From: Cheilinus undulatus
Lineage: Eukaryota; Chordata; Actinopteri; Labriformes; Labridae
NCBI RefSeq assembly: GCF_018320785.1
Contig: NC_054875.1
Location: 2,857,001 to 2,921,000 of the forward strand
DNA: 64,000 bases
Direction: 5' to 3'
Numbering within the stretch: position 1 is the first letter of the stretch; each line of letters opens with the position of its first letter. The position numbers and the translations under genes were made by a program. Positions 12,356-25,400 of the stretch are shown here, piece by piece. The notes under the pieces were generated by a model that was given only the letters and a program-made list of their open reading frames with translations, made no database searches and had not been told where the DNA came from.

Positions 12356-13926
12356 TTAAAGGAAGATTTCACTATTTTTGGAGTTGGGTTTATAAGGCAG
12401 GGGTTCCCAGCCATTTTCCTTGGCCCCCACATTCGTCTCTAAGGGAAGCTAAGCACCCCCATGGCCCTCTTGGAAAAAATAAACATTAATTTAACTATTT
12501 TCAGTGACAAAATCCCAGTTTATAGGCTTGCATAAATGTGTTCCTCACATAAGATCTATGTTTAAACTACCCATCATAATGACAGGGAATTAGGGTCACT
12601 CTTGAAAATAAAAATAATAAAGAGAATCTTTTTGTTTTCATGAAAAACTCAATATTTGCTATATTAAAAAAATCACAAATTTACATATATATATATAATT
12701 TTTTTTCAGTTTTGAATTTTTACAGTTGTAAATTAACGATTATAAAAACTTTACACTTTTTCAGTTCATGTCATAATCAAAGATTTTTCAAAACTCAGAA
12801 ATTTCAAGTTTTTCTTCATTAATTTCCAATTTTTTTAATTCTGGGTTTATTTGCTCGTCCACATATGACTTTATAATCTCTAAGTTTCAGGGATTTCTAC
12901 CCAAAATTTTGACTGTTTTGCCCCAAAACCACCGTAGTCTTTTTATTATATTTTTAAGTGGGCCCTAATATACCACTCTAAACTATTTCTAATCATGATT
13001 TTAGAATAATATATGTAAATCTAATTTTGACTGTCAGAGCAAATAAAGTCCTGCGTGGCCTCTAGAGGTGCCTGGACCAGGTTGGGAACCACTGGTATAA
13101 GGTACTTGGCGATAGTAGTGCCATTAGCCTCCAGAGATTTCAGAAAGCATTGCCCCTTCAAACAGGATGGGGAAGCTATGCTGTAAAGCATCACAGACGG
13201 GTATAGCTGCTCCATGTAATTCAGTGAATTTTAGGTAGAAATCAATGTTTGCTAGTTATCAGCCACTAGAAAAATAGAGCACAAGCCATTAACTAACTTT
13301 GACAACAAATTTCCATTAAGCTCTCCTGGTTGGGGTTGGTTCATCTATTCTATTTTCAGTAAGGCGGAGAACTCTGGATGGCGAGTGATGCAGGCTGCAG
13401 GCATCTGTGAGCCATTTTCTTCTATCGCAAGTGTCCTGAAGAAGAGTTGAAAAGTCCCACTTGTGACAAGAGCAACTCTCATGGGCACAGGCTCACAGTT
13501 TCCACACCTGCACCATCAGGTTAGCTGACCAGACTCTGCTAATGTTTCTCTCCCTCTCTTCCTGCTGAGTCTCCATCCGTAGAAGTTCCTCTGTGTACTC
13601 CAGATCATAAAAGTATCCACAGTAAACGCAATGTCATCATCACTAGAGTCAAAACCACTAATTTAGTGTTATCTTAGCTGTGCTACTCTAGTTTCCTGTA
13701 GTTGGTAGCTGAAGCTCGCGTTGCAAAACAGTCCCACGCACAGGGGCTTTCTGGGTGATATAGCATGCAACTGAGCCGTCATTGTTTTGGTCCATTTTTA
13801 CCTAAAACTCACTAAATTACACAAAGCAGCTTTACCTGTCTGTGGCGCTAATACAGCCTAGCTTCCCTAAGTACATCCTGTATGAAGGGGCAACCCAACT
13901 TCAAAAATACTGAAGTATCCCTTTAA
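12356..13926. mobile_element. piggyBac-like MITE with TTAA ends, carrying a nested hAT
   Basis: Left end TTAAAGGAAGATTTCACTAT and right end, read on the minus strand, TTAAAGGGATACTTCAGTAT are inverted copies. Both run on into a shared 'tttttg[ga]agttgggtt'. TTAA is present at both borders (12356-12359 and 13923-13926), as expected of piggyBac-type insertion. The hAT at 12398-13094 splits it near the left end. No transposase frame is visible. Confidence 0.75.
12398..13094. mobile_element. hAT MITE (CAGGGGTTCCCAGCC family), nested
   Basis: Ends CAGGGGTTCCCAGCC and GGTTGGGAACCACTG are inverted. The flanks ttataagg (12390-12397) and gtataagg (13095-13102) match at 7 of 8. It lies inside the piggyBac-like element. 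A second member of the family is at 46904-47474. Confidence 0.8.
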
Positions 13927-15059
13927 ACACATCATAATATAACTTTGTCACCTTGTTTGCTAGCTGCCTAGCTTTTTTCCTGCCGGTTTCAACATTTGAT
14001 TAATGCTTTTATAAAAACATCATATAAAACAGAGTTTGGGTGTTCCTACCACAGCTGACTGGAGTGGAGGATGACCGCCCTGCAGCAGGAGAGGGCTGAG
14101 TTTCTTTCTACATGACCATCAACGGCCATGACTGTTGATTACTTTTATTTTTAGTGCTAGTGTGAATTTTATTTCAGACTATTGATTTAGGTTTGTGCAC
14201 CAGCGCCTTGATTTAGTAGAGGTGTCTCAACTGGAAAATAACAGAGTATCAGGAGTGTTTAGGCTGGAAAGCAGTATTGATAAGCTTAATTGTTACTGAT
14301 TTATTGGACTGGTTTTCCATCCCCATCCTTACTAATGTTCTAACAAATAAGTTAAAGTAGTGTAATGTATGTATTTTTAGTTGTGTGAGCTATTATTGAT
14401 TGTATTTATTTATTTGTTTGAAGCACTTTTGAGGGACGTTTGGTTCAGGCCATTTTGCCGCCCCCTGTAGACAATGTGGTTCATTTTATCTCTTCACTGT
14501 TTTGTTCCTGAACGTGTAGAGGGTTTAAAAATTAAACACTAAAGCTGGGAATACGCTGTGTGATTTCAAGCCGACTCTTTAACAGTCGTGTTGGATTGTC
14601 AGGTCATACGGTGCGACTGAATCGCTACGATGCACGACCATTGCCACAATTTTTTTGCTCACTGTAGGAGTGAAGTCAGGACCGACTGGGACAAATATCT
14701 ATGAAGTTTCCTGTGAAAACATCCCACATAGGAGGTTAAAGTCATATCCTCTCTCTAACATACACACCATCTGTATCAGCTGGAGGTCCATGGGTAGGAC
14801 TATTTCCTGCTCTTCTATTTCCTTTATTATGTCTAAATTGGATAAAAGTCACACAGTGTATGCCTGGCTTGACTCTGCTTCTTTTTACCTTAAATCCTAA
14901 TTTACTGTGAATATTTTCTGTAAAAATGTAAAGCACTTCTGTTAGCTGACTTTGACCTAGTGGCAGTGATTACTGACATTAAACATGACCTAAAAATACT
15001 CATTGGTGATGGCTGTTTTTAATTTTACCTTTGTAGCTCCTAAAGATGCATCAGTATTT
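13927..15059. other. Intergenic, no feature recognised
   Basis: Between lrif1 and the next gene. I see scattered fish-repeat wording but no ends, exons or RNA gene that I can support. Confidence 0.35.
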
Positions 15060-15790
15060 CAGTGGTTTTCAGACTTTTTTTGACCAAGGTACACCTAAGG
15101 TTTAGCCAAAATCTCAAGGTACACCATATTTAGAGCAATACAAAATAGACTTTTTAAATAATGTGACAGACAAGGTGGCCTGTAAGGGGGGATAAAGGGG
15201 AGAGCTTTCTGGGGCAAAAAGTGGCCAAAAAAAAGTCAGAGATGGGCAAAAATTGGTTAAAAAAGTGACCAAACAATGAGTTGAAATTGGCAAAAACTTC
15301 TTGAAAATGTCAAAACGGTGGCAAAAATGGGTAACTAGTGGCCTTAAAGGTTTAAATGTTGTAAGAAGAGGTTAAAAAGGTGATGAAAAAGGCAAAATTG
15401 GGTAAAAAAAAAAAAGGGGGGGGGGTGGTCAAACAAAGGCAAAAGTGTGCAAAAATTGGCTAAAAGGTGGCATAAAAGGGTTGAAAGTTGTAAGAAAGGA
15501 GTCGCAAAATTAGAACACAAGTGGCAGATAAGTGGCAAAAAAAAGGATTAAAGTTGATCAAAGTCATGGGATAAAAGGGCAGAAGATGGCCAAACAATAG
15601 CAAAATTGGATAAAGTGGCAAAAAGGTAGCAAAAATGAATTAAATGTGGCAAACGTTCCAAAAAGGTGGCAAAAACCAGTCAAAAGTAGTAATAAGACGT
15701 GGCAGAAACACTAAAAAAAGCAGCAAAGTTGTCAAAAGAAGTGTTAAAAACATATCAATAAGGAAAATAAATATTGGCTTTGGCAAAACA
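15060..15790. mobile_element. hAT-like relic with 'ggcaaaa' interior
   Basis: Begins CAGTGGTTTTCAGACTTTTT followed by 'gaccaaggtacacctaagg', a hAT-type end. The interior is a degenerate 'gtggcaaaaa.ggg' short-period repeat like those at 48.2, 53.1 and 57.6 kb. No right end was identified, so the end coordinate is where the repeat fades. Confidence 0.5.
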
Positions 15791-16184
15791 CTTAGGGTTC
15801 TAAAGCCATATCAGGCTTTAAAGCCTCATTTGATGCCTTATTTCAGATTTCTGAGAGCTGTAAACTGATACCAGGATTGAAATAAAAAAAAACTCATGAA
15901 CTATTTCACTAGGAAATGAATCTAGAATACTTGAAAATTTAACTGTCCAGAGAAAATCATGGAAAAAATGATATTTTCTTTGATCTACTACCTTTTTTAA
16001 CATCATCTTTGTGCAAGATTTATGGTTAGATATGAACTGTGTGTACAATGTGGTATAAATAATATAATTATTTCATCAATTCAGAAAGACAAAGTGCTTT
16101 TTTTACTTTTTTCCTCATTAATTTTGAATTATCTTGGAAGAAAACAGATCTTTTCTCCAGTGAAAAGCTGTGAGAGCTTTAATC

Positions 16185-16343
16185 TGTACTATCCACTAGG
16201 TGGCGATGTTTACACCAAGTAGAGATACCAGCTGAACTTTAACCTCAGAAGAAGAAAGCGGTGGAAGAAAAAGGAAGTCCTGTGAAGGAGTGAAAGTATA
16301 GCTCATTGCGGATGTCAACGTTTGATTTAAGCGTTTTGTTAAG
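16185..16343 (+). promoter_or_regulatory. Probable promoter and non-coding first exon of the 19.4-kb gene
   Basis: TCCACTAGGTGGCGATGT at 16192 is followed 55 bp later by 'agaagaag'. The same arrangement occurs at 51870, at the 5' end of tbc1d25. An AAG|GTATGAG donor ends the block at 16343 and an acceptor is present at 19432, 15 bases before the ATG. Inferred from position and from similarity to the tbc1d25 5' end. Confidence 0.4.
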
Positions 16344-17459
16344 GTATGAGCGACAATAATTATATATAAATGTTCGTTATCGTCTAATTTCGTCGTCGTG
16401 TTGACATGAGGTTGGTAGCTGAACGGTAGCGCAGGAAACAGGATGATATTCTCATCAAACAATTTCAACGGTTGGTGTTACGGCATGAAGTGTGACTGTG
16501 TCAAATGGAGACGTTCGGTCGATAGCGTCTGTGGTTGTAATTTGAGTAATAAGAGCTTTAATGGATGTTTGTTGTTAATTTTTTCATCTCGGAATTATCC
16601 AATAAGTATTTCGGCGTTTTAATCTAAAAACCAACCATCGTAGACGTCAGTTGAGGCGTTTTTCCCGTCTTTTACTTTTGTTGTGACCGCCGGAAGATTC
16701 TACTGAAAGTCTAGAGTTAACACAGTAACTATTTAAACACTAACACCTGAGACGTTAGCGACAAATTCGACTTTTCCGAGGCATTTAATGTTATTTATTC
16801 CCTCAGCTAAATATTTTTACCACGATTTTGATGGACCGAGAAACCTTACATTACGTCAGACTGATTTACTAAAGCAGAGGTAGTAAAGGGGGAGGGTAAT
16901 TTAAATGTCGTTGGGCAGGACGAGCCCAGCTGCTATGACTCACCTTTAAGTAGATAATGAAGGGCTTGTTTCATTAAGTCTGTCCAGGTGTTCATGCAGT
17001 AGAGGCCTTACAGCTCTTACAAGTTTAGAAATTTACGGCTTTAAAGAGTTTTTAAAAGTCTTTTTTTAACTAGTGAGAGGTCTTAGATTATAGAAGGCGC
17101 TTTGACTAAGACTTATCTTAATCAAATCTTTATTTGGTGGCAAATGTTTTTATTTTAAGGATTCTTTTATTCATAGTTTAAAATGATCTTAACAAATCTG
17201 CTCATTTGTGTTATAATAAACATTACTATACAGTTTTGTGATGAAATAGAGGCATCAGAACATGCCATAAATCATCAAATTTGGGCAAAAATCAAAACAA
17301 TCTTCATCCTATACCATTTGATATCTCATAAACAGCGTTTAAAAAATGAGGTGTAAAAAGAATCTTGCACACTTTTCATTTTGGACCATTTGTTCTTCAG
17401 AAAGTGGCGTTATTATTTTTAATTCATGTCTTAAAATTTTTTTTTTTAAAGTGTGTAGG

Positions 17460-18845
17460 TACCAGGGATAAAAACTAACTAATTACATTTACTCAAATTA
17501 CTGTATTTGAATAATTTTTCTTGGTACTTTTTTTGTAAATCACTATTTTTACTGAAATATATCTTTGGGGAAGTATTAGACATTTAAAAAAAACATTATG
17601 TATTGAGTGAAAAATAAACATGCAAACCCAAAATAAGAAGGTCTGAGCTTTCTGCCAGTGGCTGGTAGTTTTACTTTAAGACATGGTGATCAGTAGCACA
17701 TAGCTTAACAAAAGAATGGTCACACATTTCACCCCAAAACAGCTGCTGCATTTTAGTCCAGGCAAAGTCATGGCTTATAACACAGGTGTCAAACTCAAGG
17801 ACCAGGGGCCAAATGAGGCCCACGGTGCAGTTTTACCCAGCCCACAAGATCCCTTCATATTTTAATTAGAAATGGCTCACCTGAATGGGGTCTGCAGATT
17901 TCCTGCAGTATAAAAAGGTAAATTTAACCTTGAAAGATTTTTTTAAAAGTCATTTTTAAGTCATAAAAATCTGAAAAGTAGAGAGTAGAAATAGTCAGGA
18001 ATAAGGGAAAGAAATTAATGTGTGATTTAATTTCATATTTTCATTTTGCATCCCAAGATTATGATTTAAACTTGGGATTTTGACTTTTTGACCTTTTCTC
18101 TCATTTTGTGACCTTTTTAGGTTCATATTTTTTCATTTTAAATCATATTATGACCTATTCAACTTCTAACTTTGACTTTTATCCTATATTTTCACTTTTT
18201 AAACTCCTGATCTAGAATTTTATCTCATACTTTGACCTATAAACTCATGATTTTAACTCTCTATCTCATAAATTTGCCTTTTAAAACCTTATTTTGACTT
18301 TTAATTTTGTATTTTGACCATTACGACTTATAAAGTTGACTTTTTATTTCAGATTTTCAGCCTTTAACTCATTTATTTATTTAGCATTTATTTGACATGG
18401 ACACCCAGTAACATTGATGTTGTAATATTTAATCATTTTGACTTTATTTTTAGAAATCTTAAAATCCTTTATCATCACTGTTAAATTCGTTACCTGTGAA
18501 AACACAGGTGACAGTTTTTGGTTAAATGTTGACCCTGTTACGCCCTCATGTGAGACCTAAATTCAGATTTCAGCCCCTGCTGTGATTGAGTTTGACACCC
18601 CTGCCTTATTATAAACATCCTGGTTGGAGACTCATTTTCTCTTTCTATTGCACATTAAGGAAAGACAGGTTTTCACTGTTAAAGCTCCTTGTTATCAAAA
18701 GTAGCTAAGTACTCAGTACTCTGATTAACTTTAAATTATCTACTTTTACTTGACTACATTTATAGATCAGTACTTTTACTTCTCCTTATGTAAATTTTAA
18801 CCAAATAATTTTACTTTTACTTGAGCACAACAATCTGGGCCTCTA
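17460..18845. mobile_element. Fish 'acttttactt' repeat interrupted by a hAT element
   Basis: Left part 17460-17560 has 'taactaattacatttactcaaa'-type words. Right part 18680-18845 has 'tacttttacttgactac' and 'ttttacttttacttgagca'. These look like opposite halves of one element in inverted register. The 800-bp hAT copy lies between them. Boundaries approximate. Confidence 0.45.
17781..18603 (+). mobile_element. hAT MITE, 'CAGGGGTGTCAAACTC' family, copy A
   Basis: Ends CACAGGTGTCAAACTCAAGG and GAGTTTGACACCCCTG are inverted. The flanks gcttataa and ccttatta match at 6 of 8. The interior is a degenerate repeat of 'ttttgactttttatctcata' type. Same orientation as the 31.3-kb copy, opposite to those at 22.3 and 39.5 kb. 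Confidence 0.75.
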
Positions 18846-19447
18846 TCCTGCTGTAGTCTCCAGTACTCAGTCCCAGTAGGGCTGGGGGATTGTGGACCAG
18901 AAATCTCATCGAGATCGTTGTTAGTACTGCTGCAGGATTTGGTTATAATGTAAGGTTGTGATTATACTTGAGAATTTTTTTGTCAGTGTATGTAAGGACT
19001 GAAAACATACAAATAGTAAGTAAAATAAAAAGTTACAATCCCTGAAGTTTTAACAGAATTGTCTTCAAAATAAAAGTGTTTCCTTTCTTTAAAATTCAAA
19101 TCCTTCTAAAAAGTGTAATAGTGGCACTGTTGTAAATTTAATGGTCTTTTTGCAGACATTTTTATCCATTTAATACTGAAGTAATCCCAGCCTTCTATGC
19201 GATTACGTAATTGCACAGCCTGGCATTGCATTTGGATTGGTTAGCATGCAGGATTTTCCCTACTTTAGACCTCCATTTTTGTTGCTGTGCTGTTCAAACA
19301 GGTATCAGTATTGTCTAATTTTTACTAAAACCATAATCCAAGTTTAAATCCTGGTACAAGGCGACTTACACAGTCTTAACTTAAACCCAAATATAAACCC
19401 TTCTGCCTCACTGATAATCTCTCTGCTCACAGGTAAACGCCCCGATC

Positions 19448-22400
19448 ATGGATATCCTCGTCAGACAGGAAATCTACATCCCCAGAGACGCCGAGGTGAA
19501 GAACATCTCCCTCCGTACTCTACCAAACTCTGTACTGAACCGAATGGGCCTCTCTGTGAAGGACTCTGACGGCTCCAGGAAGCTCGCAGACTCAGCGGTG
19601 GGCGTGTGGATTTGTCCCGCCGTCCTCCGACCAAAAGGCCAGAGGCGACCCTCAGAAATAGGGAATCGATTGTTAGAAAACATGTCCTCAAAGATCGCCG
19701 AAGACTGTCGGGCGTCCACGAGACGTCTACAGATGTCTTTTGTCTCCTCCAACAAAGAAGCTCACAAGGTGTTGAACGAAACCTTACATGGACACAGCGT
19801 CTCCGCAGACACGTCCTTCGCCGGCGTTTTACCTCCTGACTCGGCGCCACACACCTACCAAGTGGCCGTCGTCATCTACCAAGGTCGTGTTTACCTGTCC
19901 ATAAGGAAGCCGAGCCGAAGGAAGCCTCAAGGAGAGACACCAGATCCACAACCGGAAGCTAAACCGGTCCAGACGGCTCCTTCAACGTCAGACACGACGG
20001 CCAGCAACCAGAAGAAGGTAGCAGGGCATTTAAACGATGACATAAGTGCACGTCGGCTGTGTTTGTAGGCCTCTGTGTAGGGCTCAGGGCTACGGTGTAG
20101 GTTCAGTATGGAAGTAGAAATCAGACATGACCTAATTAGACCTACGGCCAGCTAAAATAAAGCCTCTACAGCCGTAGTAGTGGTAATAACAGCAGCCCAA
20201 ACCATGGGGGGTTTCTGAAAAGCTGCTCTGAATTTCTAGTTCATTAAAATCTTCATTTCTAAGCCTTGGTAAAAATACAGACATGAAATAAAAACATGTG
20301 GACACATAAACCCTTGGCCCTTAAGCCCTTTAATATTTTTTAAAATCATCAAATCATCTAATCAAAATCTTCAACATCTTCCCAGACTTTGGGTGGCGTG
20401 TCTGCAATCATAAAGATCTGGGTCATTGTCAAAATGTTCTAGTCTGATTTATTGCTGCTTTGGTCGTCTAAACGGTGGTTCCCAAAGTGGGGGTCAGGAC
20501 CCCCAGGGAGGTCATGAGACGGTGAAGGGAGGTTGGAGGATGCTTTCCAAAAACAAAGAGAAGTTTAATATGATTAGAAAAAGTAGATTCTGGGGGTGCA
20601 GATGGTCGAGTGTTTTAAGGCGCAACCCCAGGTTCAAATTCGGCCTGTGGCCCTTTGCTGCATGTCTTTCCACACTCTATTCCCTGTGTCCAGATCTATC
20701 CACGGTCTTTCCTCTTTCCAAAAAAGGCATGAAAAGGCCTATGTATATAAAATAAATAAATAAATCTTAAAGAAAAATGATTATAATAATATTATCTGGG
20801 GGCTGCACGGCACTGTTGCTAGCGCTGTTTCCTCCCAGTCAGGGCCTTCCTGTGCAGAGTTTGCATGTTCTCCCCATGCATGCATGGGTTCTCTCAGGGT
20901 ACTCCGGCTTCCTCCCTCCACCAAAAACATGCTTGTTAGGTTAATTAGTGACTCTTGGCTGTAGGTGTGAGTGTGTCTGGTTGTCTGTCTCTCTATGTCA
21001 GCCCTTTGACTGGTGACCAGTCCAGGGTGTACCCCACCTCTCACCCAATGATACCTGGGATAGGCTACAGCGATGTTATGCATGACATGCAGTCATTCAG
21101 GTGCCATTTTTTTAGAAAAGTCTACAAAAATCATACCCTTTTCATTTTTGTACTTTTTTCTTATTATTACAGAAACCCCTAAAATGCAATAATTCATATC
21201 CAGTTTGCAATACGAGTCAAAATCATCAGAATTAGACACTTTTGAAGAATTGCTCAGCCCTTGATTAAGAATCAAAGAAAGTTAAGGAATAATCGCATAT
21301 TAAATGGCAATTGCAATGCTGGGGGAAAATCGCAATAAGATTTTTTCCAAAAACCGTTCAGCCCTAATCCAGTCTAAATAGATTAATGTGTTATTCCCAC
21401 CACTGATGTCTCAATAGAGGGTTTGATCTTTCCTTTTTGTGCCCTCATATCTAATCGTGTATCACTCTTCCTTTTTCAGCGACCAGCCCAGATGACGTCT
21501 CTAAAACCGTCAACCAAACCACCACAGAAGAGACTACGCATCAAGCTGCCTTCAAAGTCCCTCAAACTGCCGAGTAATCTAGTCAAAAGACCCACCAGCA
21601 CCACCGCAGCCACTACCACAGCCCCCTGTAAAGCCCCCTCTACAGCCCAATCTAAAGCCCCCTCTACAGCTACCAACACAATCCCCTCTAGAGCCCCCTC
21701 TACAGCGATCACCACTACCACAGCCCCCTCTAAAGCCCCCTCTACAGCCCAATCTAAAACCCCCACTACAGCCCCCTCTACAGCCCCCTCTACAGCTACC
21801 AACACAACCACCTCTACAGCCCCCTCTACAGCGATCACCACTACTGCAGCCCCCACTACACCCACATCTACAGCCCCCACTGCAGCCCCCTTTACAGCTT
21901 CCTCTACACAGGTAAGAGCAGCCACAATAACACCTTTAGCTGTCAGGACTTGAATCAAACACATGGAGGGACTTGAGGCAGAGAGAGCTGACATAAATTA
22001 ACAGCTGGGATCTCTGCTTCTTCTTTAGCAGATAAATCTCTAAAAACAATCCAGCTCTGACAAGTTCAGATGCTATCAGGAGATTCTGGCAGCTTCTTCA
22101 GATGCGGTCTTTGGACTGAAATGTTGATTATTTTTAATCAGAGAGTGAAGACGGTAGCTTCCAGAACTTTTATATCAGTTAAGAAAAGCTTCTTTTAAAA
22201 GTCTTTCTCAGCAGCATTACAGTGAATCCTCTCACCTGCTGAAATCTGTAAATTAAACTGTTTTATGTCCGACTTTCTGTGAGGTTAGCTTTAGATCAGG
22301 GGTGTCAGACTCAATCACAGCAGGGCCGGGTTCTGAACTTGGGTCTAACCTGAGGACCTAACAGGGTCAATATTTAACCATAACACGTCAAGCTTATTTT

Positions 22401-25400
22401 CACCAGAAATGAATTATGGGGGTGAAAGACTTGGCACTGATGGTAAATGATTTCACAATTAAAAGGTGAACACGATAATTTGAAAACTGAGAATCTGAGA
22501 TAAAAAGTCAAACTTAAAAGTTTTAAGGTAAAAACATGACATTTAAAGTCAAAACAATGTTTTTAAAAAGGCAAAATATGAGACAGAATACTGAAACCAT
22601 GAATTTAAAAAGTCAAAAACTGAGATAAAATTAAAAATGGTGAGTTTTTAAGGTAAAAGAATGGGAAATATTAAAGTTAGTAGTTCAGAAAGGTCAAAAC
22701 ATGAGGTAAAAGTCAAAAACATGACTTTAAAAGGTCTAAATAGGATTTAAAATTTAAAATTGTTAATCATAAAGGTAAAAATATGAGATAAAAAGTCAAA
22801 GTAATGAGATGTAAAGGTGAAAATATGAAATAAAAAGTCAAAACCATAACTTTTAGTCATAACTGAGATGCAAAATTGAAAATACAGAGGAAACACTAAT
22901 TTCTTCTGACTTTTATCGAATTATTTTTACTGTTTATTTTTTCTAATTTTTATGAACCAGCAAGGAAATTCTAAATTATCAAGGTTAAGGTTACATCTTT
23001 ATACTGGAGAAAATCTGTAGACCTCATACTGGTGGGCCAGGTTTTACTGCACCATGGGCCGCATTTGGCCCCCTGGCCTCGAGTTTGACACCCGTACTTT
23101 AGATAGTCATTAGTTTTTAGGCGCCTAAGCAGTGAATTAAATTCTCTTTGTTTAAAATGAAACTACTCAGTTTTGAAATGTTAAAATCATAAAAAGTTTA
23201 CTAGAATGTAAGCTTTATGAGGGAAAGAGTGTGCTTTTATTCATAATCAATGATTTTGTGTTTCTATCTGAATTTCCCTCATTTTTTTCAGTGTTCAGGG
23301 TTGGATGCTCAGACTCCTCTCTTATTTATATCACTAGCTCTAAATAAAGCGAGAACTGCTGTAAAGCACTAGTCCAGATCTCTAACCTCTGATCTACCAT
23401 GGCGCCCACGTAAAAATTCATGTAGCCCTGCCTTGTTTTAACAGATCCTCCTTAAGAAGTATTATTCTGCTTTTTACTAGTCAAACTGTTTAGAGTCAGT
23501 TCAACACACCTGATAAAATGTTTGATAAAAGTCACCATACAAGGGGCGTAGGTGGCCGAGTGGTTAGGCGTACGCGGACGGCCTGGGCTCAAATCCAGCC
23601 TGAGGCCCTTCACCGCATGTCTCCCCCCCGCGCTCATCCCTGTTTCCAACTCTATCCACTATCCTCCTCTATCAAAATAAAGGCACAAAAATGCCCAAAA
23701 TAAACCTTTAGAAAAGTCACCATACAATATTGAGACAGAGGCATCAAAGTTCGGTGTATATGACCAAAAAAACTTTTGTCTTTTATCATGTAACGTTTCA
23801 TAAACTGAACATTAAATCAGATTTTTTAGCCCTGGTCCAGTAAGCCGACAAATCTCACATGGCTCTTATTTTTGACTGTTTTCTACTCGATCAGTGGGTT
23901 GTTTCTGAGTTCAGGTCTTTAAAAGTCTTGAATTTAATTTTTAAAGTGTGTAGGAGCCCTGTAGAAAAGCCTTAACCTGCATTCTTCCTAACAGCCAGTA
24001 GGGGGCGCTAACTTACTGGATGCAATATCATCCAGCCTATGAATCCAGAGACACTTCCTCTCTGCTGATTTATTCCTTCAGTAAATGTTTTCCTACTGAC
24101 TTTATGGCCATGATCTCTCTTTCAGCCTTCTTCAATGCAGCATTTTGCTTATTTAGTAAATTATAATCCTATTTACAGTCAGATCAACCTCAGGACCCGC
24201 CAGCTATCATTGTCTATTATTGTCAATGAATCAAACTTTATTTATACAGTGTGCTTTACAAACAGATAACTAAATAAAAGGACATATGACGCTCTTCCAT
24301 CCACCAAACCCTCTAACACCCCACAATCCACACACAGTGTAAAAAAAACCTCATAAATAAAAGAAACCATGAGACAAATATTTATGACTCTAGTATGTAC
24401 GGAGGAAACACTGGAGGTTAAAGTAGAATAAAATATTAAATTAAATAAAATTGAATAAAAACATGCTAAAAACACTCAAAGATAACTCATGGAAATATTC
24501 TCATGTAAGAAAATAAAACACTTCAGGAGAAGTTGGTGAAATATGATAAACAATAGACCACTAAGAGATAATTCTGAGGTTGAAACAGAACTAAATGAAC
24601 CTAAATCACTAAAATAGATTAAGATGAGGAAAATAAAATCAGGTCAAAGCCAGAGTGAAATGACAGGTCTTGAGTTTGTTTTAAAAACAACATTTAAACC
24701 TTTGTTTCTCAACTGGTGGGTAGGGACTAGGGGTGGGAATCACCAGTGGCCCCACGATACGATACGATACGATACGATACAGTGAGCATCATCATACGAT
24801 ATATTGTGATATATCGCGATCCTAACGTCAAATGGAACGTCCAGATGGATGGAGTAGTGGATGGCCACCATGTCCCACCTAGGCTGTGACGTCAGCAAGG
24901 AGGGGGCGGAGTCATGGGAACAAAGCTGGCAGCACTTTTTCCAGCTCTTAAGCTGATTTAGCATTAGTCTTGCCCTCATGTTTGTTGTATTTCGACAGTA
25001 TTTTATTTTCATGTAGCACTTCTTACAAACCTCATGTGTCGTGTCCGTCTCATTCGTGCCCTGCTGTCGTTCTAACATCCTCCTCTATGACCGTCACCTC
25101 TGCCAACCTCACTGGACAAACAATTGATTTTACTTTTCCATTATCATAGACTTGGGTTCATATTAGCAATTAATTTGAAAAGAAAAACATTGATACTTGG
25201 TGGACGAGACGATACGATATATCACCAGACAAAATATCGCGATAATATGCTGTATCGATTTTTTTCTCCCACCCCTATTAAGGACCCAAACATGGATCGC
25301 AGATTCGTGCCTGGAACAAAATATGAGGCAAAAAGTCTGATGTGCTTTTATTTTGAAAGGAGAGTCTTCATGTCCAAACTGCCTCATTTTACAGTAAAAA

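Larger units (their letters stand above)
16344..19447. other. Probable intron 1 of the unrecognised gene
   Basis: Repeat-rich. Holds a 'tactcaaattactgta ... ttttacttgag' element interrupted by a hAT copy (17781-18603), and the left end of a TAGGGCTGG hAT at 18887. No exon seen. Confidence 0.4.
20018..21479. other. Intron A-B of the unrecognised gene
   Basis: Contains a tRNA-derived SINE (20592-20770), a fish SINE/LINE tail (20803-21070) and the right half of a TAGGGCTGG hAT MITE (about 21085-21366, ending CAGCCCTA). Confidence 0.55.

Noticed and set aside
20592-20665. Stand-alone tRNA gene
   Set aside because: The A- and B-box-like words belong to a SINE head. No complete cloverleaf was seen, and the same body and tail follow in the other copies.
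21476-21994. Val/Ala-rich 172-codon frame on the minus strand
   Set aside because: Shadow of the Thr/Pro-rich tandem codons of exon B on the plus strand.
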